Assembly (NCBI GenBank): GCA_007922305.1
Contig: ML677333.1
Span: forward strand, 15,274,676 to 15,338,675
Length of the DNA stretch: 64,000 nucleotides
Source: Dermatemys mawii
Taxonomy: Eukaryota; Chordata; Testudines; Dermatemydidae
Direction of reading: 5' to 3'
The translations under genes and the position numbers were made by a program. The notes beneath the pieces are model-generated. The model was not told where the DNA came from and ran no database searches. It saw only the letters and a list, made by a program, of their open reading frames with translations. Shown here in pieces: positions 1 to 10,070 of this stretch (its first letter is position 1; the number at the start of each line of letters is the position of its first letter).

Positions 1-340
1 TCAGTGTTTCCAAAGAAGGTTCAAAAATTGAGGACCTCCCTTTTGATAGCACTGCTCTACAGCCAAAATGCTTCTGAAATAAATGTAGTCAAACTTTACT
101 AGTTCTGGGTCACTGAGAATGAAAATGATGCTTAAAATTGTTGATGGGCTCTAGTTTTCAAGCTATGCTATTGGGTCAGTATATATGACCCTTGACATGG
201 GAATGGCGGAGGATAAGTGAGTTATAAAGAGAAGGGATCTCAATTTAAACCAGAAATGACTAAAATACATCTTTGACTGGATCTATGAATAAATCTATGA
301 CTGGGTTTGGACAGTACTTGCTTTTTAGGCAAAACAATGA
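1..340. other. AT-rich upstream flank, unassigned
   Basis: No coding frame or repeat that I recognise. It may belong to the 5' end of the transposon carrying the gene at 560, but I could not find a terminal inverted repeat pairing this stretch with the region after 2905, so the outer boundary of that element is unknown. Confidence 0.3.
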
Positions 341-422
341 ATGATGCAATCTGAAGCTGGTATTGCATCATACATGATATGAATTGCATCATGTTATTCC
401 TAGAAGTCATGGATGATGCAAT
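341..422. promoter_or_regulatory. Cluster of four identical ATGATGCAAT sites upstream of the transposase-like gene
   Basis: The 10-mer ATGATGCAAT occurs exactly at 341-350 (+), 362-371 (-), 383-392 (-) and 413-422 (+). The first three starts are spaced exactly 21 bp, about two helical turns. The cluster ends 137 bp before the ATG at 560. The core TGATGCAAT, in reverse ATTGCATCA, is the sequence known as the C/EBP-ATF or amino-acid response element of stress genes such as DDIT3. It could therefore be a promoter or enhancer of the transposon. An equal possibility is that these are transposase-binding subterminal repeats, which are often arrayed in this way. The repetition is directly visible; either function is inference. 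Confidence 0.6.
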
Positions 423-559
423 CATAATGAAGCTTACATCACTCTGCTGAGCAAATTGCCCTATATCAGCTCTAGAAATCATACAGTGTCGTGCTCTCTT
501 ATTTGTCAGTGTTTGATTTTGCAAAGGGACACATTTCTGTTTAGCCAAAGTGAGCAGAG

Positions 560-928
560 ATGCCTCGTACTTGTGTGAACAGTGCAGATAACTTCTGCTA
601 TGTTTGTGGTGAAGTGACTTTTGCATCACAAAAGCGCAGTATAACCGCTATGGTTAAGAAAGCCTATCACCTTTATTTTGGCTGCAAAATTGGAGATCAG
701 GACAAGAGGTGGGCCCCACACATGTGCTGCAACACTTGTGCAACAAATCTTCGCCAGTGGTTGAACAGGAAAAGGAAATCTATGCCTTTTGCGGTGCCAA
801 TGATTTGGAGAGAGCCAACAGATCAGACCAGCAATTGTTACTTCTGCATGGTGCCTCCAGTTGGGAAAGGTGTGTCAAAGAAGAAAAAGTGGACTGTGCA
901 TTATCCAAACATTCCATCAGCTATACGC
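560..928 (+). CDS. 5' part of the transposase-like gene: zinc-finger-like N-terminal domain (123 codons)
   Basis: The start context is GAGATGC and the frame is open from 560. Cysteine pairs sit at residues 13/16 (CYVC) and 56-60 (CCNTC, with His54), and a second pair at 93/96 (CYFC). Between them lies a basic stretch at residues 69-73 and another at 108-111 (KKKK). This arrangement suggests one or two small zinc-binding modules acting in DNA binding and nuclear entry. After 928 the frame runs 29 more codons into the inserted LTR and stops at 1018, so any product made from this part alone would carry an unrelated tail. The last native codon is CGC (926-928), which belongs to the duplicated target ACGC. 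Confidence 0.6.
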
Positions 929-1585
929 TGTGACGGAGTCAGACCAGAAGGGTATAGGAGAGTGCTGGAAGGCAGGTATATCAGCCTCAGGATGTACAGG
1001 TCCTTGTTCCCTGGATAGCCAAACAAAGGCTACTCCAGACCAATCAAGACACCTGGGGCCAATTAAGAACCTTCTAGAAAGGAGTAGAAACAGCTAGCCT
1101 AATTGGGACACCTGAAGCCAATTAGGGACTGGCTGAAACCAGATAAAAACCTCCCAGTTAGTCAGGTGGGTGTCAGGAGCTGTGGAAGGAAGTTATGCTG
1201 TTGGTGAGACTGAGTGGTGGACAACTTATCATACAGAAGGAAGGAGGCCCTGAGGTAAGGGTGAAGTGGAGTTTGAAGAAGCGGGGACTGCTGTGGGGAA
1301 GTAGCCCAGGGAATTGTATTGTGTTTTGGGGATAAAAGGTCAGCCCTCTTAGCTGATACTATTAGGGTCCCTGGGCTGGAGTCCGGAGTAGAGGGTGGGC
1401 CTGGGCTCCCCCCTTTTCCATCTTCCATACTGGCCTGTGATGAAGGTAACTCACTAGCTGGTGACTCTTGCCAATTATACTGAGAAAGGGAGGTCACGCT
1501 GGGCCCTAGATGAGTTTCCGAGGCCCCTAAATCTGCCAGGAAGCGCAGGACCCACAAGTACAGACTTGGAGCTTTGTCACAACGC
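925..1585. mobile_element. LTR-like insertion (929-1581) with 4-bp target duplication ACGC
   Basis: The inserted block begins TGTGAC and ends GTCACA, so it has TG...CA ends and a 6-bp perfect inverted repeat. It is flanked by ACGC at 925-928 and again at 1582-1585. A second copy, a few percent different, lies at 15224-15882 with its own duplication CAGT. Both copies lack internal genes. This fits a solitary LTR, probably of the Ty3/Gypsy type, left after recombination between two LTRs. A non-autonomous DNA transposon with a 4-bp duplication (Ginger-like) is possible because ends and duplication length overlap. Weak ATAAAA boxes (near 1144 and 1333) are the only promoter-like features, so orientation is undetermined. 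A 232-codon open frame on the minus strand crosses this block and is probably chance. Confidence 0.7.
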
Positions 1586-2905
1586 CCAATACCCCACGGA
1601 GAAGGACTGCCGGTTCCTGATGCACCAGAATCATTCTCACTTGAGTCAGATGAGGAAGAGGATGAAACTTCTGGTCCTGAACCATCAATGTCACAGGACC
1701 CACATTTTCTCCCATCCTCCTCCTCTGAACCACACCTCATAACACAAGCTGAACTGAATGACCTTGTCAGGGATTTGGAACTACCCAAGAGTAAGGCAGA
1801 GTTGTTGGGCTCCAGACTACAGCAGTGGAATCTCCTGGCAGGTGATGTTAGGGTTTCCATGTTCCGTGAGCGTCAAAAGGATCTTGTCCCATTCTTCTTC
1901 ATGGAAGGTGATCTTGTAGCCTGCAACAATATCGATGCTGTGATGGCAGCCCTCAACATCGTTCATGATCCAGATGAGTGGAGACTCTTCATTGATTCAT
2001 CAAAGACGAGTCTTAAAGCTGTTTTGCTGCATAATGGCAATGTTTTGCCATCAGCTCCAGTTGGTCATGCAGTTTATATGAAGGAAACCTATGACAACAT
2101 GAAACAACTTTTGAGGTGCATAAACTATGACCAACATCAGTGGCAGCTTTGTGGCGATTTGAAGGTTGTTGCTCTCTTGCTTGGTCTGCAGACTGGATAC
2201 ACAAAGTACTGCTGTTTTCTCTGCGAATGGGGTAGTCGTGCAAGAGATTCCCACTACATCAAGAAAGATTGGCCACTCCGACAGTCATTGGAGCCTGGGA
2301 GGAAAAGTGTTCAGCATCCACCACTTGTTGAATCAAGGAAGATTTGGTTACCACCCTTACATATCAAGCTGAGTTTGATGAAGAACTTTGTCAAGGCCAT
2401 TGACAAAACACAAGCAGCTTTCAAGTACCTCCGTGGAAAATTTCCAAGGTTAAGTGAAGCTAAGATAAAGGAAGGTGTCTTTGTTGGTCCTCAGATTTGT
2501 GAACTTCTTCGAGATGATGCATTTGACCATGCACTGCATGGCAAGGAAAAGGCGGCATGGAAAGCCTTCCAGTCAGTGGCAATACATTTTCTCGGAAACA
2601 ACAAGGCAGACAACTACAGGTTGTTGGTGGAAAACCTTCTCAAGGCATACAAAAGCCTTGGTTACAACATGTCACTAAAGATACATTTTTTGCACTCTCA
2701 TCTAGATTTTTTTCCACCGAATTGTGGAGCAGTGAGCGACGAGCACGGTGAGCGATTTCACCAGGACATTGCAACAATGGAGAAACGCTATCATCGCAAA
2801 TGGAGCCCATCGATGCTTGCAGACTATTGCTGGACAGTGACAAGAGATGCTCCATTTAATGAATACAAGAGACAAGCCAAGAAGCGCCGAGTAGACACTG
2901 AATAG
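1586..2905 (+). CDS. 3' part of the transposase-like gene: acidic linker and DDE/D-like core (439 codons)
   Basis: The frame continues directly from the split at 928. Landmarks are an acidic run (DEEEDE, near 1649), then a first candidate catalytic Asp in LFIDSS (codon at 1994). A second Asp sits in LCGDLKV (codon at 2156), directly followed by the cysteine cluster YCCFLCEW (near 2210-2230). A final acidic box, SDEHGERFHQD, begins near 2735. A basic C-terminus (KKRR) may be a nuclear signal. The spacing D-54-D-about 195-E, with a CxxC-containing insertion, resembles several eukaryotic cut-and-paste transposases. The order of motifs is seen in the sequence; catalytic roles are inference. An ATG at 1574 inside the LTR end could start a protein in this frame, giving 443 codons, but nothing shows that it is used. 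Confidence 0.6.
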   Translation, partial: PIPHGEGLPVPDAPESFSLESDEEEDETSGPEPSMSQDPHFLPSSSSEPHLITQAELNDLVRDLELPKSKAELLGSRLQQWNLLAGDVRVSMFRERQKDLVPFFFMEGDLVACNNIDAVMAALNIVHDPDEWRLFIDSSKTSLKAVLLHNGNVLPSAPVGHAVYMKETYDNMKQLLRCINYDQHQWQLCGDLKVVALLLGLQTGYTKYCCFLCEWGSRARDSHYIKKDWPLRQSLEPGRKSVQHPPLVESRKIWLPPLHIKLSLMKNFVKAIDKTQAAFKYLRGKFPRLSEAKIKEGVFVGPQICELLRDDAFDHALHGKEKAAWKAFQSVAIHFLGNNKADNYRLLVENLLKAYKSLGYNMSLKIHFLHSHLDFFPPNCGAVSDEHGERFHQDIATMEKRYHRKWSPSMLADYCWTVTRDAPFNEYKRQAKKRRVDTE

Positions 2906-3240
2906 GACTAAACTATGTACATAATAGTTTTTTGCCTTTTGTTGCATAATACATTTTATTTATATACCCCTTTTGCTGATTTTTAAAGTGTTACATAAAC
3001 AGGACAGGTGAAATATTATCATGTAAAGCAACCATAAACACACGAAAAGACCTAGGTTTACAATTTATGATTAAAACTCTACTATCTAGACAATATACAT
3101 AGACATAAACTGTAAAAACTTAAATATCTTAGAAACAGTAGCCAATCAGTTGTTGTAATTGTCATATTTGAATTCAGCACATCAAAATACATAATAAATA
3201 TCACATTTTATCTCTGAAGCAGATGACTTCTAAAAAATTG
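2906..3240 (+). other. AT-rich 3' flank of the transposase-like gene
   Basis: AT-rich sequence with no frame. There are AATAAA-like strings (for example CATAATAAATATC near 3193) that could serve as a poly(A) signal. It probably holds the 3' end of the transposon, but no matching terminal repeat was found at the 5' side. Confidence 0.35.
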
Positions 3241-4574
3241 TAGACCAGTGTAGTACAGAACTGTTCCCAAGCATGGATGAACCTGTATGAATGTTAAAGG
3301 ACACCAGGCTTACTTTTTGTTCTTTTGAGATTTGTACAACTGCCCACAAAGTAGTTTAATAAGTCACAGATGGTGCAGTGATCCCATTCCACCCAATTCT
3401 AGAGCTCCCAGAAATCACACAACTCTTAACACAAGAATCAGAGGTTCCAGAGAAGAAAACCATTGACTTCTTAATCTTTGGCTTTACAGCCTTTCCACTC
3501 CAAGCATCAATTTTGATGAGGTGGTTGAGGGCCTGAGTTATCATCACCATTCTTACCAGCTGTATTCACCTGCCTTCTTCCCTTCAGTGAGTACCTTTAT
3601 CGTGTCTGGTGGGCTTGGCAGTCCATCAATATGGATAAGTGGGTTTTGGAGATTATCTCCATAGGGTGTTCCATCCACTTTACCTCTTTTTCCACCTGCC
3701 AGCCTCCCTTCTCCACCCCACTTTAAGGACCCCTCTCACGAGAATCTGCTGTGACAAATAATAGACTCTCTTGGGTGTTATAGAAGTGGTTCCACAGAGG
3801 GAAAGACTTTTAGTCTAGGTATTTCCCTGTGCCAATGAAGAATGATGGTTGAAGACCCATCCCAGATTTAAGGCTATTGAACATTAATGCGAAAGTTCAA
3901 AAATTCAGGATGGGGACACTTTCAGCACTCGACCTTCAGGGCAGATATTTTTGTATAGTCATCCATCCATCTCACAAATAATTCCTACATTTTACTGTCA
4001 GTAAGGATCATTTTCAGTAGAGTGCTCCCTTTCATCTTATCTGCCCCCCATGGTCTTTTTTGTAAGTTGTCAGTAGTAGCAGCACACTTCCACAGAAAAG
4101 GAAATGTAGTATTCCCTTACCTAGATTATTGGCTTCTGAAAGGTCGCTTCCTGGAAATGATCTGATGGACAACTTGCAAAGCTATAGATCTCTTCCTCAA
4201 ATTGCGCCTACAAATGGACACTTAAATATCCACCTTGACTCCTGTGCAAAAGTTATAATTCATAGGAGCTCATCTCAACTCAGCAGTGGCAACAACTTAC
4301 CTCCCAATGCATAGATTCATGGCTTTATCCAACATAGGCAGATCAGCCCTTAAACCCTGGGCAAGAATGGTTTTCATCTGTTTGGGCAATGGCAGCAGGT
4401 ACTTTCTTTACAGACCATCCATGATTCTGAATGCATTGCCTTTAAGGAGGGCTCAGGATTATTTATTCACTGAACAGATACAGTCCAACTACACTACTTT
4501 CCGCACCCACCTGCATGAAGAAATTGGTGGAAATACCCTCACAAGGTTTGTGCAGGAATCTCTTTTGCCTGCTC
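3241..4574. other. No recognised gene or repeat
   Basis: Mixed-composition sequence. A 102-codon plus-strand frame at 4286-4594 has no motif I recognise and overlaps a CR1 remnant at its end. It may hide an old, unrecognised element. Confidence 0.3.
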
Positions 4575-4589
4575 CTCCCCAGTGGTTGT

Positions 4590-4975
4590 CATAGCACTCT
4601 GGATATAGATGACACTAAGCTGGGGGGAGATGTAGATACGCTGGAGAGTAGGGATAGGGTCCAGTGTTACCTAGGCCAAAAGAAATCTGATGACATTCAA
4701 CAAGGACAAGTGCAGAGTCCTGCACTTAGGAACGAAGAATCCCATGCATCATTATTAGTTGGGGACTGACTGCTATGCAACAGTTCTGCAGAAAACGATA
4801 TGGGGATTACAGTGGATGAGAAGCTGGATATGAGTCAGCAGTGTTCCCCTGTTGCCAAGGAGGCCAACAGCATATTGGGCTCAGTTAGTAGGAGAACTGT
4901 CAACAGATGGAGGGAAATGATTAGTCCCCTCTATGAGAATTCTTGGGATCATCTTCCAAGAGCAGAAACTGAAAT
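4590..4975 (+). mobile_element. CR1 LINE fragment (reverse transcriptase region)
   Basis: Translated plus-strand pieces show the CR1-like pattern DDTKLGGDVDTLESRDR followed by a region resembling the segment after the catalytic box (QQCSPVAKEANSI). Frames are broken by stops and shifts. It is a short, old, 5'- and 3'-truncated copy. Confidence 0.65.
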
Positions 4976-5631
4976 ATTAGGAAATGGTGACATTTTAAGC
5001 TATTGGGTACATATTGTAGAAGGGGAAATTTTAATTTTCCCTCTGCCCAGATTTTGAAAAGTCCATGAAAAATTAAATGAGTGAATATTTTCTGGATAGC
5101 TGGGCAGTGCCAGGTCACATGGTTCACTTTCTGGAGGCCTTATATAGCTAAACAGCACCATATGGTTTTGAAATTCACATCTAGAGACTTATTTATCTTT
5201 ATGATGAATATGAACTCTTCACAAGGAATGACACTAGGAAAGTCCCAAGGGCTTGAATATTCATGGAAAGCAAATTAATACAGGGTGAGAAAATGAGAAC
5301 ATTTGGAATTTAATTTTACATTTGAATGGATGGTCTAGAATTTCACCCCAATCCCACTATCCACTAAATTGTACTCAGCACTGTGTATATGTGTTAGAAG
5401 CATGTGACCTTAGGTAACAAATGCTCTGTAATACCCAGGTACTTTGACATAAATTCAGAATGTAGTTAGTCTCCTGGTTCTTTCCTGTTTAAATGTCAGC
5501 TTATATATATCCAATACTTTTCCAGTACACTGACCAGCTGTTCATCTTTAAAAGCACTTGTTGGCACCTCAAACACAATCCGCTTGGGGGTGTCTTATGT
5601 CTGCTATTGTCCTCAGATACTCTAGAGGCAG
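4976..5631. other. No recognised feature
   Basis: AT-rich intergenic or intronic sequence with only short chance frames. Confidence 0.3.
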
Positions 5632-5895
5632 GCAGGATGTTAATGTGGTTAAGGCACTGACCTGGGATTTGAGAGGTCTGAGTTCATTTTCTAACTTTGC
5701 TGCAGATTTCTTATGGACCTTAGGAAGGATTCCTATTGACTTTAGTGGCAGTTGGAATAAGCCCCTCAGTCCCCAAACGATAAAGCAATACATGCTTAAT
5801 TTTGAGCATGTGACTCATCCCATAGAGTTTACTGCATTGAAATTTTGATCTCTCTCTGCCTCAGCTCCCCATCTTTATTTCACTACCTCAGAGGC
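5632..5895 (+). mobile_element. tRNA-headed SINE interrupted by a small insertion (about 5725-5846)
   Basis: The head contains an A-box-like TGGTTAAGGCAC (5645-5656) and a degraded B-box near GAGTTCATT. The tail resumes as ATCTCTCTCTGCCTCAG after about 5847. In other copies the head (ending GACCTTGG..AAGTCACTT) is directly followed by (A)ACCTCTCTGTGCCTCAG. About 120 bp of unrelated sequence with a weak internal palindrome separates the two here. Confidence 0.55.
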
Positions 5896-7792
5896 ATGGC
5901 CAGTTATTATGATGATGGGTGCATTTTAAGTAGCTAGGGATTGCCTTAAAGGTGCAAATTGTAATTTCTACTCTTAATTTCTAAAAATGTTGTCAATTCT
6001 TTGATTTTTGTTACCATCCAGAACAGGCCTCCTTGCAACTTCACCACTGTGAGAGAGCCTTCTCCTTTGAACCTCCCGCCAACTAGAAAAGTACCACCGG
6101 ATTCATCCTTTGTTGCTCTGTCCCATTGGCTCACCATAGTATTTCAGCTCTTAGCTGAAAGCATCTATTCTGTCTTGCTTATACAACAATTCTGTCTCCT
6201 TTAGCTATGTAATTAACTCCACAAATCACTGTGGTGCAGTTCATATGCAAAACTGCTATAAGAATCAAGTTGTCTTGTGTTGTATGGTGTAGTCTGCCAA
6301 GTTGTATACAATCGTAAAAGGACATTCCTGCAAAATCTCTCAATCCCAGTGAGAATAATTCAGATTCCAGGCTGCCATCACATTCTCCAATGCTGTTCAT
6401 CACCCATCCTCCCTCCACCTTTTGAAAGTGATAAATTAAGGTCCTTATTGATAAATACGTACAAGTCAGATAACTATAAACTGATACAACAGAGTAAATG
6501 TTATTGCCTGGCTTTGATTGAATGTAAGAGACTTGTGCCAATCAAGATTGCTCTTGGAACACATACTGAAATTAAGTTGAATAACCTAATTTCTACCTTC
6601 TGGTAGATCTCTCCTTGCACACTGTGAAAAGGGCAAAACAGAGGCAAAAGGGACAAAAAGATTAAAAAGGGCAGTGCCAGCCATTTGGAGAAGTCCTTGT
6701 GTGCCTGTGTTTAGAAAGAAAGGGGCACCGTTTGGCAGCATGGGGTGCTACCATGTCGGTTCCAGCTAATGATCCTTGTGTGAATTGAGCTGTAAGGAGA
6801 GCTGTCCATTGAGCAGCACTGATTGCTTCCAGGGACAGGTGCTAATGCACAGAGGTCAGAGCACAGCTGCTTGAACAGGGTTCCCATTCTTCTTTGCTAG
6901 GGATTGATTTGCCCTGTGGGATGTTTGCTTTCTAGCTGTGCTAATTTTCTGAATGCACATTTGCATGGCTCTGTGCTGAGACCAATGTACAGAGGTGCTT
7001 TGGCTAAATATGTGGTTTGCTCCCCGCCCCTCCACACTCACTCTGGAAAAACTGTCTGTTAGGATCCAAGTTTTCTCTAATTATAGTGCATATTAAGGGG
7101 CAGGTTCTGTGAGGAATCTCATTACTACTCCTATAATGGCTTCAGGTGCAACCACAATTTAATCACATCACAAAATGGGTTTTTCAGAGGCCTTTCTTAA
7201 CCTATAAATATAACTATCTGCTTTTTAGAACTCATATCATTGTGATGTAGAACAATACCATTGTGGTATAGAAAGCTAGTTAGTAAATTCTATGGGGCCA
7301 GGGACTGTGGTTCCAATTCACTGTTACCTTGGGTAGTCAATTATACTAGTGCAAGGGCAAGGTGGGTGTAAAATGTTATCAGATCAGAATTGTAGTATTT
7401 TACTGTGCTGCTGTAAAGGACGACAACAAGCTCAAGGTAAAGATAAATCTGCCTTTTTCTCTTAATGTGTGTTTGCACTGCACCTGACACAGTGGCTCCC
7501 ACCTCAATAGAAATATGAAAGGACAGGTTCACTGGTCAGCTTCAGTGATTCATAGCACTGATTGGCTGTTGGGTTTACAGCAGTTTTTGTCTTGATAGTA
7601 TTGGCTAATCTGGGCCTATGTAATAAGAATATTCAACTGCTGCCACTTTTATTTTGGCTCTCCATGTATGTATACTATAGTACCTATGTTACCTTCTCGT
7701 AAGAGTAGACAGATCATTTATAAACTTCACATTGATCTATTCGTTTAGGCTTATTTGTCAAAATGTAACTTTACAGAAGCAATCTGTTCCCA
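5896..7792. other. No recognised gene
   Basis: AT-rich DNA with chance frames up to about 120 codons on the minus strand (6179-6541). No motif, splice-site pairing or repeat structure supports these as genes. Confidence 0.3.
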
Positions 7793-8335
7793 ATATCAGA
7801 GGGGTAGCCGTGTTAGTCTGGAATTGCAGAAGTGACAAAGAGTCCTGTGGCAACTTAAAGACTAACCAAAGTATTAGAGCATAAGCTTTCGTGGGCTAAT
7901 ACCCACTTCGTCGGATGCATGCAGCGGAAGTATCCAGGGGCAGGTATAAATAGGTAGGCAAGAACCAGGTTGGAGATAACAGGGTTAGTCCAATGAGGCT
8001 GAACCAGCTTGTTATCTCTAATCAGGGAGGGTGAGATGTTCCTCTAGAAGCTGAACTGGAGGTGTGAACAGCGAGAGAAGAGAAACTGTTCACACCTCCA
8101 GTTCAGCTTCTAGAGGAATACCTCACCCTCCCTGATTAGAGATAACAGCTGGTTCAGCCTCATTGGACCCACCCTGTTATCTTTAACCTGGTTCTTGCCT
8201 ACCTATTTATACCTGCCCCTGGATACTTCCACTGCATGCATCCAACGAAGTGGGTATTAGCCCACGAAAGCTTATGCTCTAATACTTTGGTTAGTCTTTA
8301 AGGTGCCACAGGACTCTTCGTCACTTCTGTTCCCA
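7783..8335. mobile_element. Hairpin repeat element: 239-bp inverted arms around an 18-nt loop
   Basis: The left arm 7831-8069 and right arm 8088-8325 are inverted copies, about 95 percent identical by eye, separated only by 8070-8087. The left side carries an extra 38 bp (7793-7830) ending a family I know as a widespread reptile repeat (GGTAGCCGTGTTAGTCTG). The direct 10-mer TCTGTTCCCA flanks the unit at 7783-7792 and 8326-8335, so the palindrome was probably inserted as one piece. Transcription through it in either direction would give a long, nearly perfect RNA hairpin. The element type (MITE, or a retroposed copy with rearrangement) is unclear. Confidence 0.7.
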
Positions 8336-8524
8336 GTATGTAACCTTCCCTGCAGGGAGCTGCATTTTGCAGAGGAGAGTCTGAATGAGAAAATATCTCT
8401 GCTACTCCCACCCCATCATACCGACCACTCAACCCTGAATCTATGGAACATATGTGTACATTTTCCTCACCTCTGTTTCCCCCTTTTGGCTGAGGTTTGC
8501 ACAGGTTCCCTGCTCTGTCCTCAC

Positions 8525-8790
8525 ATCCTTGTGGAATGGCGTAGACAGGTTTTAACATGAGGGGGAGCGACAGAAAAAACAAAACAAAAAAACCCTGAAG
8601 TTGAAGCCGAAATGATGGGTATGGCTGTCAAAATGCCGCCGAAAGAAGAAGTGAAGGTGTGGGTATGGCCGCTGAAATGCCGCTGAAGGAAGAACCAGAG
8701 CGCCGCCCCAATCACGGATGGTGCACCGCCCCTCAGCGTTGACTGCCCCAAGCGTGTGCCTGCTCCAGCCACCCCCTCACACTGCTGAGT
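8525..8790. repeat. GC-rich MITE-like repeat with internal near-tandem units
   Basis: Contains two similar units (GGGTATGG..GAAATGCCGC-type, about 8617-8690) and a GC-rich end resembling the MITEs at 37212-37526 and 52424-52598 (CCCCAAGCGTGTGCCTGC versus CCCCAAGCATGTGCTTCC). The boundaries are not clear. Confidence 0.4.
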
Positions 8791-9354
8791 TCAAAAAGGC
8801 ACGACTTTTGGAATTCTGGGCTCAGGGGGACTGGCCACTCCCCTGATCTCCCACTCACCCCCAGTTACGCTAGTGCCAGAAATATCCGGAGAATGTTCTT
8901 TCTAACCTTTTTGTGTGTACTATCTTCTAAAAATATTTTTTTAAAAAATACATGAACATTAGAGCTGTCAAATGATTAAAAATATTATTCACAAGACAAA
9001 AAAAAGTTGAGATTAATCGCTGTTTTAATCACACAGTTAGACAACAATAGAATACATTAAAATATTTTGGATGTTTTCTGTGCTTTCAAATATATTGATT
9101 TCAATTACAAAATATATATATATATATACAGTGTTTATTTTATATTATTTTGATTACAAATATTTGGACTATAAAAATAAACAAGAAATATTTTTTCAGT
9201 TCACTTCATACAAGTACTCTAGTGCAATCTCTTTATTGTAAAAGTGCAACTTACAAATGTGGATTTTTTTTTTAACATTGTTTTGTTTCTTGAGTGCAAT
9301 AATGTAAAACTTTAGAGCCTGCAAATCCACTCAGTCCTACTTCTTGTTCAGGCA

Positions 9355-9768
9355 GTCCATGGATGAGCAAACTATTTGGCCCAAGGACCACATCTAGGTA
9401 TGGAAATTGTATGGCGGGCCATGAATGCTCACAAAATTGGGGGTTGGGTGTGAGAGGCGATGAGGACTCCAGCTGGGGGTGCAGGCTCTGGGGTGGGACT
9501 GAGGATGAGGGATTGGGCGTGCAGGAGGGTGCTCTTGGCTGGGACCAAAAGGTTCGAGGGCAGAAGGAGGATCAAGGCTGGGACTGAGGCATGGGAGTGG
9601 GTCGGTGTGCAGGCTCTGGGTGGCGCTTACCTCAAGCAGCTCCCAGAAGCAGTGGCATGTCCCCCATCCAGCTCCTATGCAGAGGCACAGACAGGCAGCT
9701 CTGCACGCTGCGCTGTCCATAGACACCACCCCTGCAGCTCCTACTGGCCATGGTTCCTGTAGGGCTCT
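9355..9768 (+). mobile_element. GC-rich repeat inserted in the hAT unit
   Basis: A sharp change to G-rich sequence (GGGGTTGGGTGTGAG... then GCAGCTCC) inside an AT-rich element. The start GAGCAAACTATTTGGCCC and the GC-rich body match the style of the repeat at 41695-42355, which lies in the other orientation. Minus-strand frames here (142 codons) follow from the G-rich composition. Confidence 0.5.
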
Positions 9769-9769
9769 G

Positions 9770-10070
9770 TAGTTTCCGCATTGGGGTGTTGCTCTTTTAA
9801 GACTTCTGACAGTATGGTCCACACCTCATCCCTCTCAGATTTTGGAAGGCACTTCAGATTCTTAAACCTGGGGTTGAGTGCTGTAGTTATCTTTAGAAAT
9901 CTCATTTTGGTACCTTCTTTGTGTTTTGTCAAATCTGCAGTGAAAGTGTTCTTAAATCGAACAACATGTATGGGGTCATCATCTGAGACTGCCATAATAT
10001 AATATATGGGAGAATGCAAGTAAAACCATTGGCTAGGAGTTGAGTCACAAACTGTGCCAATGTCCATCAA
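9770..10070 (-). pseudogene. hAT transposase fragment
   Basis: The minus-strand frame includes a stretch typical of hAT (ZBED-like) transposases just before the C-terminal dimerisation region: TALNPRFKNLKCLPKSERDE is a very characteristic line, preceded by a Lys/Asp-rich segment (ADLTKHKEGTK). About 100 codons remain. The catalytic triad and the BED zinc finger are absent, and the downstream end is cut by the GC-rich insertion. It is non-functional alone. The identification is by family pattern; the exact hAT lineage is not known. Confidence 0.7.

Larger units (their letters stand above)
560..2905 (+). pseudogene. Transposase-like gene, intron-less, split in frame by an LTR-like insertion
   Basis: The gene starts with ATG at 560 and ends with TAG at 2903-2905. 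It reads open from 560 to 928, is interrupted by a 653-bp insert (929-1581) plus a duplicated ACGC, and is open again from 1586. Ignoring the insert and one ACGC keeps the frame exactly, for about 562 codons. I see no other stop or frameshift. The N-terminal part has cysteine pairs typical of a zinc-binding DNA-recognition domain. The C-terminal part has spaced acidic residues and a CxxC insert resembling the RNase H-like catalytic core of eukaryotic DDE/D transposases. I cannot name the superfamily. As it stands the gene cannot give a full protein unless the insert is removed from the RNA. A domesticated host gene is the alternative; lack of introns and presence of only one copy here do not decide it. 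Confidence 0.65.

Noticed and set aside
240..629. 129-codon minus-strand frame upstream of the transposase-like gene
   Set aside because: Overlaps the real gene on the opposite strand and reads through the repeated 10-mers; composition is not protein-like.
1162..1860. 232-codon minus-strand frame across the LTR-like insertion and the split gene
   Set aside because: It spans the boundary between two unrelated elements, is Ser/Pro-rich, and its only partner is the homologous frame in the second LTR copy. No domain.
9110..9129. AT dinucleotide run as a possible cruciform site
   Set aside because: Only about 20 bp and inside a hAT remnant; ordinary simple sequence.
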